From: Armigeres subalbatus
Lineage: Eukaryota > Arthropoda > Insecta > Diptera > Culicidae
Assembly (NCBI RefSeq): GCF_024139115.2
Contig: NC_085141.1
Coordinates: forward strand, 170,760,994 to 170,824,993
Direction: 5' to 3'
DNA: 64,000 nt
Position numbers and translations under genes: made by a program. The notes beneath the pieces are model-generated. The model was not told where the DNA came from. It saw only the letters and a list, made by a program, of their open reading frames with translations, and made no database searches. This document shows positions 1 through 11,689 of this stretch, one piece after another (positions within the stretch are counted from its first letter, which is position 1; every line of letters begins with the position of its first letter).

Positions 1-190
1 GAATTCTGGAGGATTCTGGAGGAATATCCTTAGGAATATCTGGGGAAATATCCGAAGGAGTTCTTGGACGAATATTCTGACGATTTGCTGGAGGAATATC
101 CGAAGGAATATTTGAAGGAATATTCGGAGGAACTCCTGGAGGCATATTCGGAGGAATATTCGGAAATATTCCTGGAAATATCGCTGGAGT
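1..190. repeat. Degenerate 12-bp tandem repeat
   Basis: The stretch is built from imperfect copies of a GGAGGAATATTC-like 12-mer. Because 12 is a multiple of three, it leaves an open frame at 64-318 whose translation is a Glu/Tyr/Leu-rich repeat. I read that frame as a by-product of the repeat, not as a gene: it runs into unrelated AT-rich sequence and shows no domain. Confidence 0.75.
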
Positions 191-384
191 ATTATCAGGA
201 AATAATTATTTGGTTTATTTATCTTATTTGTTTTATTTGTTTCACTCCTTTCCTATATTTGATTTCAATTTATATATTTGGTGACTTCGTGTTTGCAAAT
301 ATGAATACGCTATTTTGAAGTGTCACGCTAGATACAGAATTGATCACTCTCATCGTTCCTTTCCTGCCGTGCGCCACGAGAAAA

Positions 385-931
385 TAGGGTAAAATGCCCA
401 ATAGTGGACCCCTAGTAGTGAAATTTTGCTCTTTTTGTCATAAGGAGTAGAAATTTTCAACATATTAATTCTGCTTGACATCTAATACCAAGTTCTGCAT
501 CTCCTCTTTACGATACATACATAAAACACTTAAATACACGACGTTATTCCTTGAAATTAACATTTTAAAGTCTGACTGAATTCGCCCTATAGTAGATCCC
601 CTGGGGGTCCATAATAGGAATTTGCTTCCCTATAGTCGACACTTCATTTGATTTTTATGTTCTGTTTCGGGACGTTTTTCTTCCCTATTATGGACCCCCC
701 CAAATATTCCTATAATGGACACTCTCGTGTTTATTTTTTAAAGAATTGTAAAAAATCATTTAATTTTACTTTCCATAGCATTTCCAATGCATGTAATCAA
801 ATCATAGGACTGTAAGGTAGGTTCTCCCGATGGAATTTCACAGCAAAATGTTTACATTGTTCTGTAATAATGCAAAAATGGCTGGAGGGTCCTCTATTGG
901 TTGGGGGTCCACTATTGGGCACTTTACCCTA
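385..931. mobile_element. TA-flanked MITE (543-bp body)
   Basis: The body 387-929 begins GGGTAAAATGCCCAATAGTG and ends with its reverse complement, giving inverted termini of about 26 bp with one mismatch. TA dinucleotides sit at both edges (385-386 and 930-931), as expected for Tc1/mariner-type target duplication. Several internal copies of the same CCTATAGTGGACCCC-like word lie between 590 and 725, so the terminal motif is also a subterminal repeat. There is no transposase frame, so it is non-autonomous. Confidence 0.85.
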
Positions 932-1371
932 TGCTGTTGGGTGCTCTCCCAAAATGGTAATTTTGTATGGATTTTGGAAACTTGGTTGAAGTTAAAATAC
1001 TTTCCTTCAAAATTTAAGGCGGTGACATATACTTTTTTTTACACCAAAATGGAAAATTTCGAAACTTTTGTCAGTTGGGTTTTGCAAAATTTGGTTCCTT
1101 TATGCCTCAAATTATCGGAAAGAGGTACTGAGAAGCAAAAATTTCATTTATACAACAGTTTAGTATTTAGATCTTAATTCAAATTTAGAAAATAGTAGCT
1201 CAACGAAATTTTCTAGGAACATTCCTTGATAAATTTCAAATAGATTGTCAGCTGGGATGAGCGAAATTCCTTCCCAATTTCAAGTTATAACACATTCTAG
1301 TTCGAAAATAGCGCTCCACCGCGAGAGAGTTTCCCTCAGACCTTAAATCGTCAAATATGACTAGTTTTATA

Positions 1372-1626
1372 TATAACTAGCAGACCCGACGAACTTCGTT
1401 TCGCCTAAAATTGATTTATTCTCTGATTAGCTCTCGAGTTATGCAGAAATTTATGCTTCCTTTGTATGGGAGCCCCTCTTTCTAAAGGGGCAGGGGTCTC
1501 AAATTATCTTAAAACCTTTCCCGGCCCCAAAAACCTCTGCATACTAATTTTTACGGCGATCGGTTCAGTAGTCGCCGAGTCTATAAAGGTCAGACAGAAA
1601 GAAAATCATTTTTATGTATATAGATT
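1372..1626 (+). repeat. Dispersed non-autonomous repeat
   Basis: It begins near the word ACCCGACGAACTTCGTTTCG and ends after a segment reading CGGTTCAGTAGTCGCCGAGT followed by a short GTATATAGAT terminus. I recognise this wording as a repeat common in insect genomes. I cannot assign the superfamily. The ORFs crossing it (1466-1717 and its antisense) are incidental. Confidence 0.5.
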
Positions 1627-1979
1627 GCCTAAAATTGTACTTTTGGGCCACTTAGTTTTCAGAACCATACAAAGGGAAAGCGGAGGGGATGATTTGCATG
1701 TACATGAAGGTGTATAACTATTCCCCTTAATTTTAGTGAGAATTACAAGCAAAAACCTCTGAAAACCTCCGCGATACAAGGTTTCAAAATTAAAAGTTCG
1801 TCCTAGGCATTTACGGGTTAACTTCTCTTTAAATTTAACTCCAATATATTCCACCAACCAGACCTCTATAAATCATTTATGTTTGATCTTCACTCACACT
1901 CGTAAACTTTTTGTAAATTTTATATATTTCATAGTTCTTTAATTGGGCGAAATTTCATTACATTTTCCGGGAGCGGGTC

Positions 1980-2080
1980 ATTTGGCATAACGCCATCTAC
2001 CATAATGGTCATTTGGCATAATTGTGAACAGCGTCAAAAGTGAGGGCCATTTGGCATAACGGACATTTGGTAAATTTTTA
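1980..2080. repeat. CATTTGGCATAA short repeats
   Basis: The word CATTTGGCATAA, or a close variant, occurs several times within 100 bp. It is a simple dispersed motif with no coding content. Confidence 0.6.
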
Positions 2081-2280
2081 TGGTCCATTAAATTAGTTTC
2101 TTGAATGTGCTGGAGAAAATTCGGAATGATGAATATAACACTGGTCGATAATAATATTGGAAAGACATAATCATAAAAAGAAAGCTTGCATTTGGCCGAG
2201 TTTTATACTCGGTGGGATAGGTGATATGAGGGATGCCATTGGATTTATAATTTGCCCAGTGAAAAGCAATGTTTATTATT

Positions 2281-2492
2281 CAAGACAATGGTGGACATGA
2301 TTCTTTCTTTAAAAATAGGCGTTTTTCGGAATAAGGTAATGGAGAATGTGATTCCTTCTTGACAACTAGGCCGCATTAAGGTCATGGTAGATGTGATCTC
2401 TTCTATAAAAATAAGCGCAGGCCCGAGTTAAGACAATGGTGGATGAGATCCCTTTTTAAAAAGTAGGCGTTTGACCGGAATAAGGTAATGCC
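2281..2492. repeat. About 50-bp tandem repeat, four copies
   Basis: Four degenerate units start near 2281, 2331, 2378 and 2430. Each reads approximately AAGGTAATGGTGGATGTGAT, then a T-rich spacer, then an AATAGGCG-like word. The repeat spans the 3' part of a meaningless 75-codon antisense frame. No function is visible. Confidence 0.65.
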
Positions 2493-4035
2493 AATTACAT
2501 CAAAGGTGATGTATGCCTGCTCAGATGGTAGGAAATTACGAAACTGGTTACTAATCACATTAATTTCTAAATTCAGTTGAACAAAATTATTTAGAAACGT
2601 GAATAAATACGTATGCCAGGTCATATACAAATAAATTTCAATTTTCCCTTTCCGTTACCTTATTGCACATTTATTTTTTGGAATCTGCAGATGTCGTAGA
2701 TGTTTTCGAAGAAAGTTTCTGTTTTTCAATGACTTTACTGCGGTTTTGGAACCCCTCCCGGTCTGATGCGGTGCATGTCTCTCCTTGCTTACATTACTCA
2801 GCATCAGAGCGGCCAAAGTGGAAAGTCGTTGAAATGTGTTTATAATTAAATTTTCCAGAAATTTTATTGCTTCCTGCTGGCACTGAATATCCGATTATTA
2901 TGTTTGTGTTTCGCTTCGGAAAGGCACGAGAGGTTAAAAGTCCGTGGTACAGCGACAATCGAGCAAACGTCGTTGGTTGGCCATCCGTGGCGGGATCCCG
3001 AATCGTTACGGAAATATGTGGCGTCTAATGCATTCTTGATTCAGATTTACGGCGAAATGTTCCGATATGTGTTTAAGTTTCTCGCAAAAACAGGATCGTT
3101 ACATGTGTGGTGGAGCACTACTATATGGATTTCTTTCCTTGCAATGATACGTACATCTAAATGGAGTGCGGTATGCAGAAAATCCTTTTTACTTAATTAT
3201 TAGAAATTCTGCCAATTTCTTAGTGGTTTTAGGAAATGTGGTTTACTTGTTTACGAAGTGTCTGCACTCTGCAGCCTTTACCAGTTTGGGCATAAGCATA
3301 ATTAATTTTACTTTTTGACTACATATCGCTATCGGTTGTGATTTATTTCTTCGAAGAACAGCAGTGTAATACAGCAAACACCCCAATCTATCCGTTACAA
3401 GAATGTCGCGTGACTAGCACGTGCCGCACTTGTATTGGGGGTGTGATTAGGATATACGCGCGATGCTGTAAAGATGATTGTTTACAAGGCATTTACACAG
3501 TAATTATGCTATTAAAATGCAATACCGGGAGGGTGAATGTGGTTGTTGGTGAAGATGAATTGGAAAGGGCTAGGAATGAAGGAATATGTTTCAATATGTA
3601 ATGCAAAAGACATTATTGCATACATACTACATATGAACAAATTGCATGGAATTTTAAAGAATAATCGACGATCATTAATACACAACCGATGCATATTTAC
3701 CTTAAATTGTTATCGTTTTGCCTTTCTCGCACACTCTAAAATAAATTTATACTAAATAGATTTAAAGTCATACTAACTGGCTATTCGCCTGGTTGACCCC
3801 GAGTTAGTTTAAGCTTGGCTTATACTGCGATAGTATAACTTCAATTTATATGCGCATAGTATAACTTGTCCATATAACAAAATAGAATACTGGCGATTTA
3901 ATGATTTTGGTTTTGTTTTAGATCTGTCAGAAATGATAAAAAAAAAAGTTAATTAAATTTACAACTATTACATTTTATTTATTAAACAGCAAAAGGTACT
4001 AAAGCCATATACTCGGCCATATATAGTTTTAAAGG
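2493..4035. other. No recognisable gene
   Basis: There are short open frames at 2663-2845, 2904-3203 (99 codons) and 3338-3601. None shows a domain, a signal peptide or convincing splice context. A small direct repeat around ATAGTATAACTT occurs at about 3830-3870. I see nothing else. Confidence 0.5.
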
Positions 4036-4060
4036 AAAAGGCTTTACACATAAGTCAAGA

Positions 4061-4480
4061 GTTCAGTGCGTGATCTCTCATGTTTCGGACAGCAGAACGA
4101 TCGCGCGGTCGGCCGAATTATTGTGTTCTGCATTGCGCGGCCGGTAATAAAATTAATCAGTTCAGTGCGTGATCTCTCATGTTTCGGACAGCAGAACGAT
4201 CGTGCGGTCGACCGAATTATTGTGTTCAGTTCAGTGCGTGATCTCTCTTGTTTCGGACAGCAGAACGATCGCGCGGTCGGCCGAATTATTGTGTTCTGCA
4301 TTGCGCGGCCGGTAATAAAATTAATCAGTTCAGTGCGTGATACTTGTTTCGAATTAATCAGTTCAGTGCGTGATCTCTCATGTTTCGGACAGCAGAACGA
4401 TCGTGCGGTCGGCCGAACTATTGTGTTCTGCATTGCGCGGCCGGCAATAAAATTAATCAGTTCAGTGCGTGATACTTGTT
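4061..4480 (+). repeat. 99-bp tandem units in SINE head
   Basis: Units starting GTTCAGTGCGTGAT begin at 4061, 4160, 4229, 4328, 4361 and 4460. Spacings are 99, 69, 99, 33 and 99 bp, so full units alternate with internally shortened ones. Each full unit carries GGACAGCAGAACGATCG and a GCGCGGCCGG word. The array lies wholly inside the TSD-bounded insertion. Confidence 0.85.
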
Positions 4481-4482
4481 TC

Positions 4483-4552
4483 GGGCTTGGTAGTCATATG
4501 GCTACTGCTTCTGCCTCATACGCAGGAGGTCGTGGGTTAAATCCCAGGTCCG
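4483..4552 (+). other. tRNA-Met-like SINE promoter module
   Basis: The segment folds on paper like a tRNA. It has an A-box-like TAGTCATATGG, an anticodon arm CTGC / CTCATAC / GCAG whose loop would present CAT, and a B-box-like GGGTTAAATCCC. The CAT anticodon and the following AGGTCGTGGGTT suggest descent from elongator tRNA-Met. The B box has AAA where GGTTCRA is expected, and no full acceptor stem is evident, so it is a tRNA-derived SINE module rather than a working tRNA gene. Confidence 0.65.
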
Positions 4553-5239
4553 TTCCATTCTCCTACTGTGTATCTTTCTCTTTATTTCTCATGTTCTAAC
4601 AATCGCTAGAACTGGAAATGGACTTCCATACCGTTTCCATTACTATTCTTATACCTTCAACTTGAGTTTTCTAACAGTAATCTGCTAGAATCGGAAATGA
4701 ACTTATATAGCTCGTTTCCTACATCAAATTAGAAATTCCATCAGTTACCTTCTCTTATCTATCACATTGGCAGCTCGTTAACCAAGACGGACCTCTGCCT
4801 CTCCAACCTAACCCAGAAATTCCAACAAATTCCGCATGAACTCGTGGCAAGTGCAGAGGTATATTCGGTTTGCAGTGGGCGAGTGATTGCATCATCATTT
4901 CCTTCCCATTCCCTACATTGACTTGCATTCTGACGTGGCAGGCGCCAGTATGACCTAACAAATGAGATCACCAGTACTTGTACATTGAAGATGTGTGCTA
5001 GTCCCAAGCAAACATCTGTTGGTTCCCTGTGCAAGAACAGCTGATCTGGTCATAATGGAGTAGCAACTACGAGCAGTCAATCAAGCTCAAGCTCAAGCTC
5101 AAAAGGCTTTACACATAAGTCAATTTGATTCTGGTGTCCACGTAAAATCCACCTGCACGTAGCTACAATTCATAAAACAATGACGGTGTACTGAGATGCT
5201 CTAGGCACGATATTTATCGACGAATTTTCCAAACAACAA

Positions 5240-5690
5240 AGTTGTACCGAAAGGCTATCATTTCACTCCAAAATCGAACCTTTTATAGAAGTCTTGGAGA
5301 CCGATTGTGTTATATACCAATCGACTCAGCTCATCAAACTGAACAAATGTCTGTCTGTCCGTGTGTATGTGTGTGTGTGCACACGAAAACCGAAAAACAT
5401 TAGTCACTTTTTCATATAGTAATTCTAAACCGATTTTCTCGCAACAAGTTGCATTCGACGGGGAAGATACCCTAGTTGATCACTATTGAATATAATCACG
5501 ATCGATCATTGCGTTCAAAAGTTATAAAGAAAATGGTGTGTTGAACCATGTACGGTTGGTGGTTGATTTGACTTACAGCGCTTGCAAGAGCCGTGATGTA
5601 GGCAATTATTTATTATGTGTATCATACTACGGCAAAACCAAGGGATTGAATCGAGAAAGGCATCGTCACCGCTAGGTGGATTAATCCGGG
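5240..5690 (+). repeat. Dispersed repeat with CAAAGTTG tip
   Basis: It starts around the small palindrome ACAACAAAGTTGTACCGAAA and ends around GAGAAAGGCATCGTCACCGC. Internally it has a GT-rich tract at about 5355-5380. Related copies occur at 15003-15075, 38464-38815 and, inverted, 44770-44816. It is non-coding. The start and end words (CCTTTCTCG / CGAGAAAGG) look like short inverted termini. Confidence 0.6.
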
Positions 5691-6297
5691 TTTATATGTT
5701 CATGTTTGTTTTAAAAAAAATGGATTAAACATTCCAGGTTTTGGTTTTATTATGCAGTTAAGATTATATACTGTGTCAAAGAAACGAATTTCCCTTCTAT
5801 AGGAATCGTCCCCAGACTATATAGACGTCTTCGTTCTGCCCCCGAGCAGAAGCCATGAACTGAATAGCAAAACATGATATGGACTTGATGGATAAAAGAG
5901 ATAAAAGAACAAGTAACAACATCAGAATTTTTAGCGAAATATTTTTTAGTATCAAGATATGCTATGGATAAGAACAAACTAATAGTTCGCGATATTGATT
6001 ATTTCTTATAAATAGCATATGCTGATATCTGCATAATATTTCAGAGCAAAATGTTGATATTGTCGTTTGACCTTTTATCTTTTATATCAATCATGTCCAT
6101 ATCTCATTTTGCTATCAAATCACGATTTGTTATTATTGAGTTCTTTTAGGTTGCTCGGGTCTAAACCCAACCAGTAGATGCCAGAATTACTTACAATTCG
6201 TACTAGGTTTTTCCAAAATCTAAATTTAACGTTACATTTTTGTATTATGTATACAAAATTTCTAGATTCATGTACAAATATTGCATGATCAACTATA
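5691..6297. other. No recognisable feature
   Basis: AT-rich sequence with a short frame at 5750-5977 (minus) that has no recognisable content. I see no repeat or RNA gene. Confidence 0.45.
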
Positions 6298-6618
6298 GGG
6301 GAAGATGGGGGTGGAGAGACTTGATCACCCCCTGTTTTATCGAGAACTAAAGTACTTTTGTTCTAGCGTATTTTTTAGTATAGATCCTCTAGACAAATGA
6401 CCTTATGTGGTGAGTTATTTTTTGGATTGGCAACCTTATTTATTCTGCAGGGCGGTTTGTATGCTTGGCCTTCCTAAAGATTTTTTTTATTGGTCACGCA
6501 AAATTTGAACAACTTTTCATAATTATGACCAAATGCTCTCGTTTTTTCACAGCACAAAGCCATTAATATGCTTAATGATCTGTACTGATGAAAATGTTAA
6601 TATTCCATCAAAGCGTAA
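6298..6618 (-). mobile_element. Partial copy of 35955-type MITE
   Basis: This matches the reverse complement of about 36540-36868, one terminal part of the complete MITE at 35955-36868. It keeps the GGGGAAGATGGG terminus next to a TA dinucleotide at 6296-6297. Homology stops abruptly near 6618, so the other end is lost. No coding potential. Confidence 0.75.
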
Positions 6619-7985
6619 TAGCCTATTCAGATTGGGCTATTTATGACTTTGTTAAGTGAGAGGGTATCCAATTATTACGAGGTGTTCAGACTGCAGCAAG
6701 ATAATATATCTTGACGTTTCCATGTTTCCTCATTTGCACGCTAATACAGGGTTGAATTCAAGGAGAGTTTTAAAATTTAATTTGCGAAATCAAGCATTTG
6801 TGTGGCGACAATCGAACATTTTTTTCTGAACAAAGTTTCTACGAAAAAAAATATAAAAAAAAATATTAAAAGGGATTTTCGAAGAATATTTGAAGCTCTC
6901 ATTAAGGATAATGAGCGAAGCTACATTCATTAGTTGGGTGCGCCGTTCTTCGGGGAATCAGACTATTCCTCAATTTATTTTTAAGTTTAAAAAGTATTTT
7001 GATTCTCCCTGCCCTTTGGTTCAGAAAGGGTAAGGGCGCGTTCTGCCAACTTGGTCGAGGCAGATTTCAAGTGTGAACAAGTTACTACATGGACGTTCTA
7101 AAGTGCCTGAATGAAATGTGTAGCTTGTGAGGAGCCCTTGAAGATGTGATGTTGGATCAGTATCTTGATATTAATCAGAATTTATAATGTAAATTATTAT
7201 AATTTTTTTAATAACACTACTTTATTCCGTTACGTATTTAGTATACTTGAGTTTTAACTAAAAACACAATGTCAGTTTTGATCACAAATACAATGTCGGT
7301 AGTAATTACAAACTTATACTTATCAGTATTTTTACTTGATTCGCGATCCTAATTAAAAACTCCGATATAATAATATTCATAGTTTATCGCGTGTATTCAG
7401 AATGTTTTGTTCAAAATTATAATTTATATACAAGACCTAATAATGATCCATAATTTACATCCGCTGAACCATTCTGAACGGCCGTATTGAGAATATCACC
7501 TAGAACATCTTCTCTGCTTAAATAACAGACATGAGACGCCTGATGCTGGATTATCAGATTTTCCTCAATCTCTGGTACTTGGCTTCCCGGTGGAACTTAT
7601 ATTGAGTATCCTTCGGAAAGAATTTGTGCCCGGGATGGGGGAGTCAATTAAGGCAACACTCGTTTGAATAGTGACTTGTCTTTGTGGGCGGGGACTCGAG
7701 CTCGAGTGTCGATTTCGGGAGTCTGGTGGCGCTCTCGCGCGGACCAGCACTGTCAACAGCAGAGACCCTCGCGTGCGTGTTGATGGTGTTGGTTTGCATG
7801 GGAGAGCTGTTGGATTCGTCGGGTCGTCGTTTGGGTCTTTGTTTGCAGCAGCGTATGGGTAGTTTTGAGACTTTGAAATGATATTCTCAAGCATTTTTCT
7901 TACATTACTTCTCCCTCCCCCCGGATAGGTTATCTTGCCGCGATGGGTGGCTTACGCCATTAGCACTGATATGGCAACCAAAGAC
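6619..7985. other. Unrecognised; includes GC-rich stretch
   Basis: The segment is mostly AT-rich, but 7620-7860 is clearly richer in GC and CpG. Overlapping frames there are 7565-7894 on the minus strand (109 codons, Pro/Ser/Thr/Arg-rich) and 7671-7881 on the plus strand. They may reflect GC content alone. No domain is visible and I cannot show exon boundaries, so no gene is called. Confidence 0.35.
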
Positions 7986-8191
7986 ATCCCAAGCAACCAA
8001 AAGTTCGGATAAGAGGGAATGTTTTGGCTTAATCAGCTCGCATTTTAAGTAATTTTTTGTATGGTGGGAGCGCAAAAGTGAACTTTGAAGTTCCGTTAAG
8101 GAGCTTGGAACTCAATGTGAACCAAAAGTGAACCAATTGGTTCGGTTAGGAACAAATTTAAGTAAAATCTGAACTTTTGGTTGCTTGGGAT
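7986..8191. mobile_element. MITE with 21-bp perfect inverted ends
   Basis: The left end ATCCCAAGCAACCAAAAGTT (one more C follows) is perfectly inverted at the right end (8171-8191). The element is about 206 bp and has no frame. A shorter element with similar CCCAAGTAAC ends lies at 50923-51023. The terminal AT may belong to the target duplication. Confidence 0.8.
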
Positions 8192-11144
8192 ATCCTGTCG
8201 TGGTGATATCACATGTTGACTATTTTTTGTTTAATGCCGCGTCACATATAATCTGGCATTGATGCACTGATTTTACGCATGTGCATGTGATTCAACGGAC
8301 ATCGTATCTTTTAGCCTTGAATGGTGGTGCAGACAGGTAGAGGTCCTTTTCATCAGTGATAATGATCTCTGCTATGCGGCAATACTTTTCAGAGGCGTTC
8401 CCTGATGATGATGAGTCGTAGCCACGCTTAAACATAGCTAGGTAGGAATTAACCAGTAGAAAATATCATCAAGACATTCTGCATTTTTTCACGTTTGCTT
8501 AACTCTCAAGCGGTACTTACTTATACTTATACTCGCCTGAGAGGAGGTGACCTTTAGCAATAGAGATAATGAACTGACATCAAAACGTAACATAATCTAC
8601 AATGAGTATAGAATTGAACTGACTAACGTAGGAAACATAAGATTACTAAGACAGACAGAGTAATAATGACACAGTGCGAAACATTCGACATAATTATGAC
8701 TAGATTAACAGTAGATCCATAGACATAAAGATCTACCATAAGACTTCCTAACCCTATAAAAAATTCGAAGCTCAAGAAATGTCTGTAAAATTATTACCTG
8801 TTGAATTTTATTCAGAGGCGATTTCGAAGCTTTTGAAGACCAACAGGCCCATAGCAACAGTATTCGGTGTTGTTTTTTGATAATTGCTGGGCGCACGGTT
8901 CTGAAGTGTGGCCTGGTAAATAGACTAAATAGATTCCAAAATAAATTTTAAACGAGTCATATTTATCAAAATCTAGTGCGTTATTATTGTTTCAAAATGC
9001 ACTTCTATTCGAGTTTTCTCTCTTTGTCATCATATCTACAATAAGACTGACTCTCGCGATAGATTTTAAGCTTATTATTTTTTGAGCTTCATTTGTTTGA
9101 TGGAAACTGCAAATTTAGAAAAAAAATGACTGACTAGTTTTTGTTTGCGTTAACATTGTAGTAGGGATAGTAGTGATAATTGCTGATATCGATGAAATTG
9201 TGAAAAAATGGTTGGTGATATGAAAATGGTGATGTTGTGTGGTTATGCAAGTGTTAGTGAAAAGGTTAATACCTAGGATATGATGCGACAAGTAGTCATT
9301 AAAAATCGTACCGATTTTCTGTCACATTCGTACCGGTTGCTGATTGGTTGGAAATGACAATCGATTACTTCGATTGGCGGCGGCGCGTTTTTCGTAGGGC
9401 AGCATATTGTTAGTTTGGCCGTGTTGCTGGTTTGTAAAGTTGGTATTAAGCAATATACGTGAATGTTTGAGTTCGAGTTTTTTGGTACAAAAATAATTTA
9501 TATTAAACTGAGAACGCCCTATAAATTATTCTCAAGGGTTGTATAGATTTAAAACTGTTGATTTTAGGCATTATGATTCACTTTTCTGTCATTTTAGATC
9601 TAAAACTTGTTTTTAATTAGCAAAAAACTTCTATCTGCTAGTCTTTCGCTTCTCTTACAAGAATGATGGATGGAACGGAAAGAAAAACATCAAGATTTGA
9701 TACATGATATTTGGAAGATTTTGCACCAAATTAATTTGGCTGCACTGGCGACCACCTCGTCAGAGCAACCGACTAAAAAACAACAAGGCAGTCTCAATTG
9801 AATTGTCACATCCTATCCTAGGTTAATACACAAGTTGGTATTGGTGGTGTAGACATAGTGACTAGTGACAGAAGAAGCTAGGTAAAAGATAGAGTTGATT
9901 TGGGATGGGAACATGTTCGCAGTGAGTATGAAGAATGAAATGCAATATTGAGTTGAGGTGCTAGAAGCAGGGTTGTAAATATTCGGCAGCACTGGATGAA
10001 GGTGATGTTTTTTTATATCATTTTTTTATTTTCTTCCTGCTTTGAAATCAACCTCACGTTCCCGGAGAGGCAGAAAAGAAAACAACAGAACTCACATCAC
10101 CCACAGCGCCGCGAAGATGAAATTTACCACAGTAAAATGTACACATTCACCCAGCAAATTGAAAAAAATCACCACGCGTTTAAATGGGCCACTCACAGTC
10201 ATACGGTAAGGCGCGAACTGAGCAGCATGTCAGAGCGACTTGTGAGTGGCTGAATGCGAAATTGAATAGTCGGTGTTGGAAATTATTTTTCGGCTGCACC
10301 CAGTTGCACTCACCACGGCGGCGATGAAGGCGACAGCAGATTTTACTGAGATCCATGTATTTCACTGCATTGACTGTGAAATATTTCTACCCTGGCTAGA
10401 AGTGGGAATTATTTTATAATTATACAAGAAATAATGTAAAATATTCGGTACATGTCCAATGAAAGCTAGCAGAAGTGTCGGTTCTTATATGATATATAAC
10501 AGCGCTGTTTTGAAGATCGATTCATTGTGTCCAGTGTTGGGAAATGTACAGTAAAACACTGTGATTATGCGAATGTTTACATTTTATCCGGTCAAATTTC
10601 ACGCACCACACAAACCGAAACAGTTTTCAAAAAAAAATGTACGCCTCATTGTGACATTTTTTTGCTGATGAGGCAAACTGTTTGTTTGCTGCTGCCTGCA
10701 GCTGCGTGAGAGTCGAGCCGTCGATACGGTCAGCATTTGCATGAGATTTCTTGTTTCGGTTCAAGCGCAGCGCAAACAGAACAGAATCGAGTTAAATTAC
10801 CTGTGGCGCAAAGCATCGAAAGAATGCTAGCCGTTGATACTAATTCATCAGTTCTAGCCTCTAAAATAAGGAAGGAGTAATAAAATAATCATTTACCACC
10901 AAAAACGGTCATACGTCGTGAAATGAGCGTACAGAAACATTAATTGTGGGGAGAGAAAATAATAAGATCATGTGCTGACTGTCGTCTGCTTGGTCGTGGC
11001 TGCTGCTGCGGCTGCCGTGGTTTTGTTTTTCTTTGACTGCGTGGCAGAGCGAATGATAAAAAGAAATGTCAACCGTTCCCGTCCCGTGTGTGTGTTCATG
11101 ACTGTAAATAAGATATTTGTGATGACAGGGACAATAGTAATTAT
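8192..11144. other. About 3 kb without recognised genes
   Basis: This is one of the longest stretches in the window with no transposon that I can recognise, so it may be unique host DNA. Short frames at 8705-8896, 9996-10253, 10180-10365, 10527-10709 and 10909-11241 lack domains. The part at 10050-10800 is moderately GC-richer. I cannot support an exon or promoter. Confidence 0.4.
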
Positions 11145-11545
11145 GATAGTTATGGTGGTGAAAACGATAATAAGTGATGCTACCGGGATTATTTTGTAGA
11201 AAACTATTTGAATCAGGCCTTAACAGTGACCATTTGAGCAACGTAGCTTAGAAACGTCTGTTAATGATAAAAAATAGAGGCTCATAGAAGCAAATTTAAT
11301 CACCGGATCATCAGGGAATAGACCTAGTGTTAAGTTGGAGTGATGAGTGATAGTTATAATGGTGAAAACGGTGATCATGTTATTGAAGAGGACTATTTAA
11401 TAAAACTATTTGGATCAGGCCTAAAACAGTGACCATTTGAGCAACGTGGCTTAGGAACGTCTGTTATTGACCTAAAATAGAGGCTCATAGAAGCAAATTT
11501 AATTACCGTGGGGAATAACAGGGATGGACCCGGAGTAGAGTTTGA
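11145..11545. repeat. 204-bp tandem duplication
   Basis: Two adjacent copies begin at 11145 and 11349 with GATAGTTATGGTGGTGAAAA and GATAGTTATAATGGTGAAAA. Shared blocks include CAGTGACCATTTGAGCAACG and TAGAGGCTCATAGAAGCAAA. Divergence is noticeable, so the duplication is not recent. No gene is visible in either copy. Confidence 0.8.
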
Positions 11546-11689
11546 GTCGAGAGACTGCCAACGGGTTACATGAAAAAAAAAGTATTTTGATTCTGTACTA
11601 TGATCGAACGGAGATTTGATAGAAAAATTTAGATACTTTTGGGAATTCTCACAAATAAATAAAAAAAGGACGATTGGACCTATTTTTAT

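Larger units (their letters stand above)
4036..5123 (+). mobile_element. Composite SINE with perfect 23-bp TSD
   Basis: An insertion (4059-5100) is bounded by identical 23-bp direct repeats at 4036-4058 and 5101-5123, both starting AAAAGGCTTTACACATAAGT. In order it holds a tandem-repeat head of about 99-bp units (4061-4480), a tRNA-like module (4483-4552), a non-coding body of about 530 bp, and a short AAGCTC microsatellite tail. TSD, tRNA-like promoter region and simple-repeat tail together mark a retroposed SINE-type element. At about 1.04 kb it is long for a SINE because of the repeated head. A perfect TSD implies a recent insertion. The frames at 4044-4433 (minus) and 4066-4599 (plus) are products of the 99-bp repeat and not genes. 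Confidence 0.85.

Noticed and set aside
64..318. 84-codon acidic protein
   Set aside because: It is the product of a 12-bp repeat followed by random hydrophobic codons, with no second support.
4044..4599. Overlapping ORFs of 129 and 177 codons on both strands
   Set aside because: Both are translations of the 99-bp tandem units, whose length is a multiple of three. Repeat-derived open frames on both strands are not evidence of a gene.
7565..7894. 109-codon minus-strand ORF in GC-rich stretch
   Set aside because: Open frames occur on both strands there, as GC-rich DNA has fewer stop codons. There is no domain, and splice sites could not be judged.
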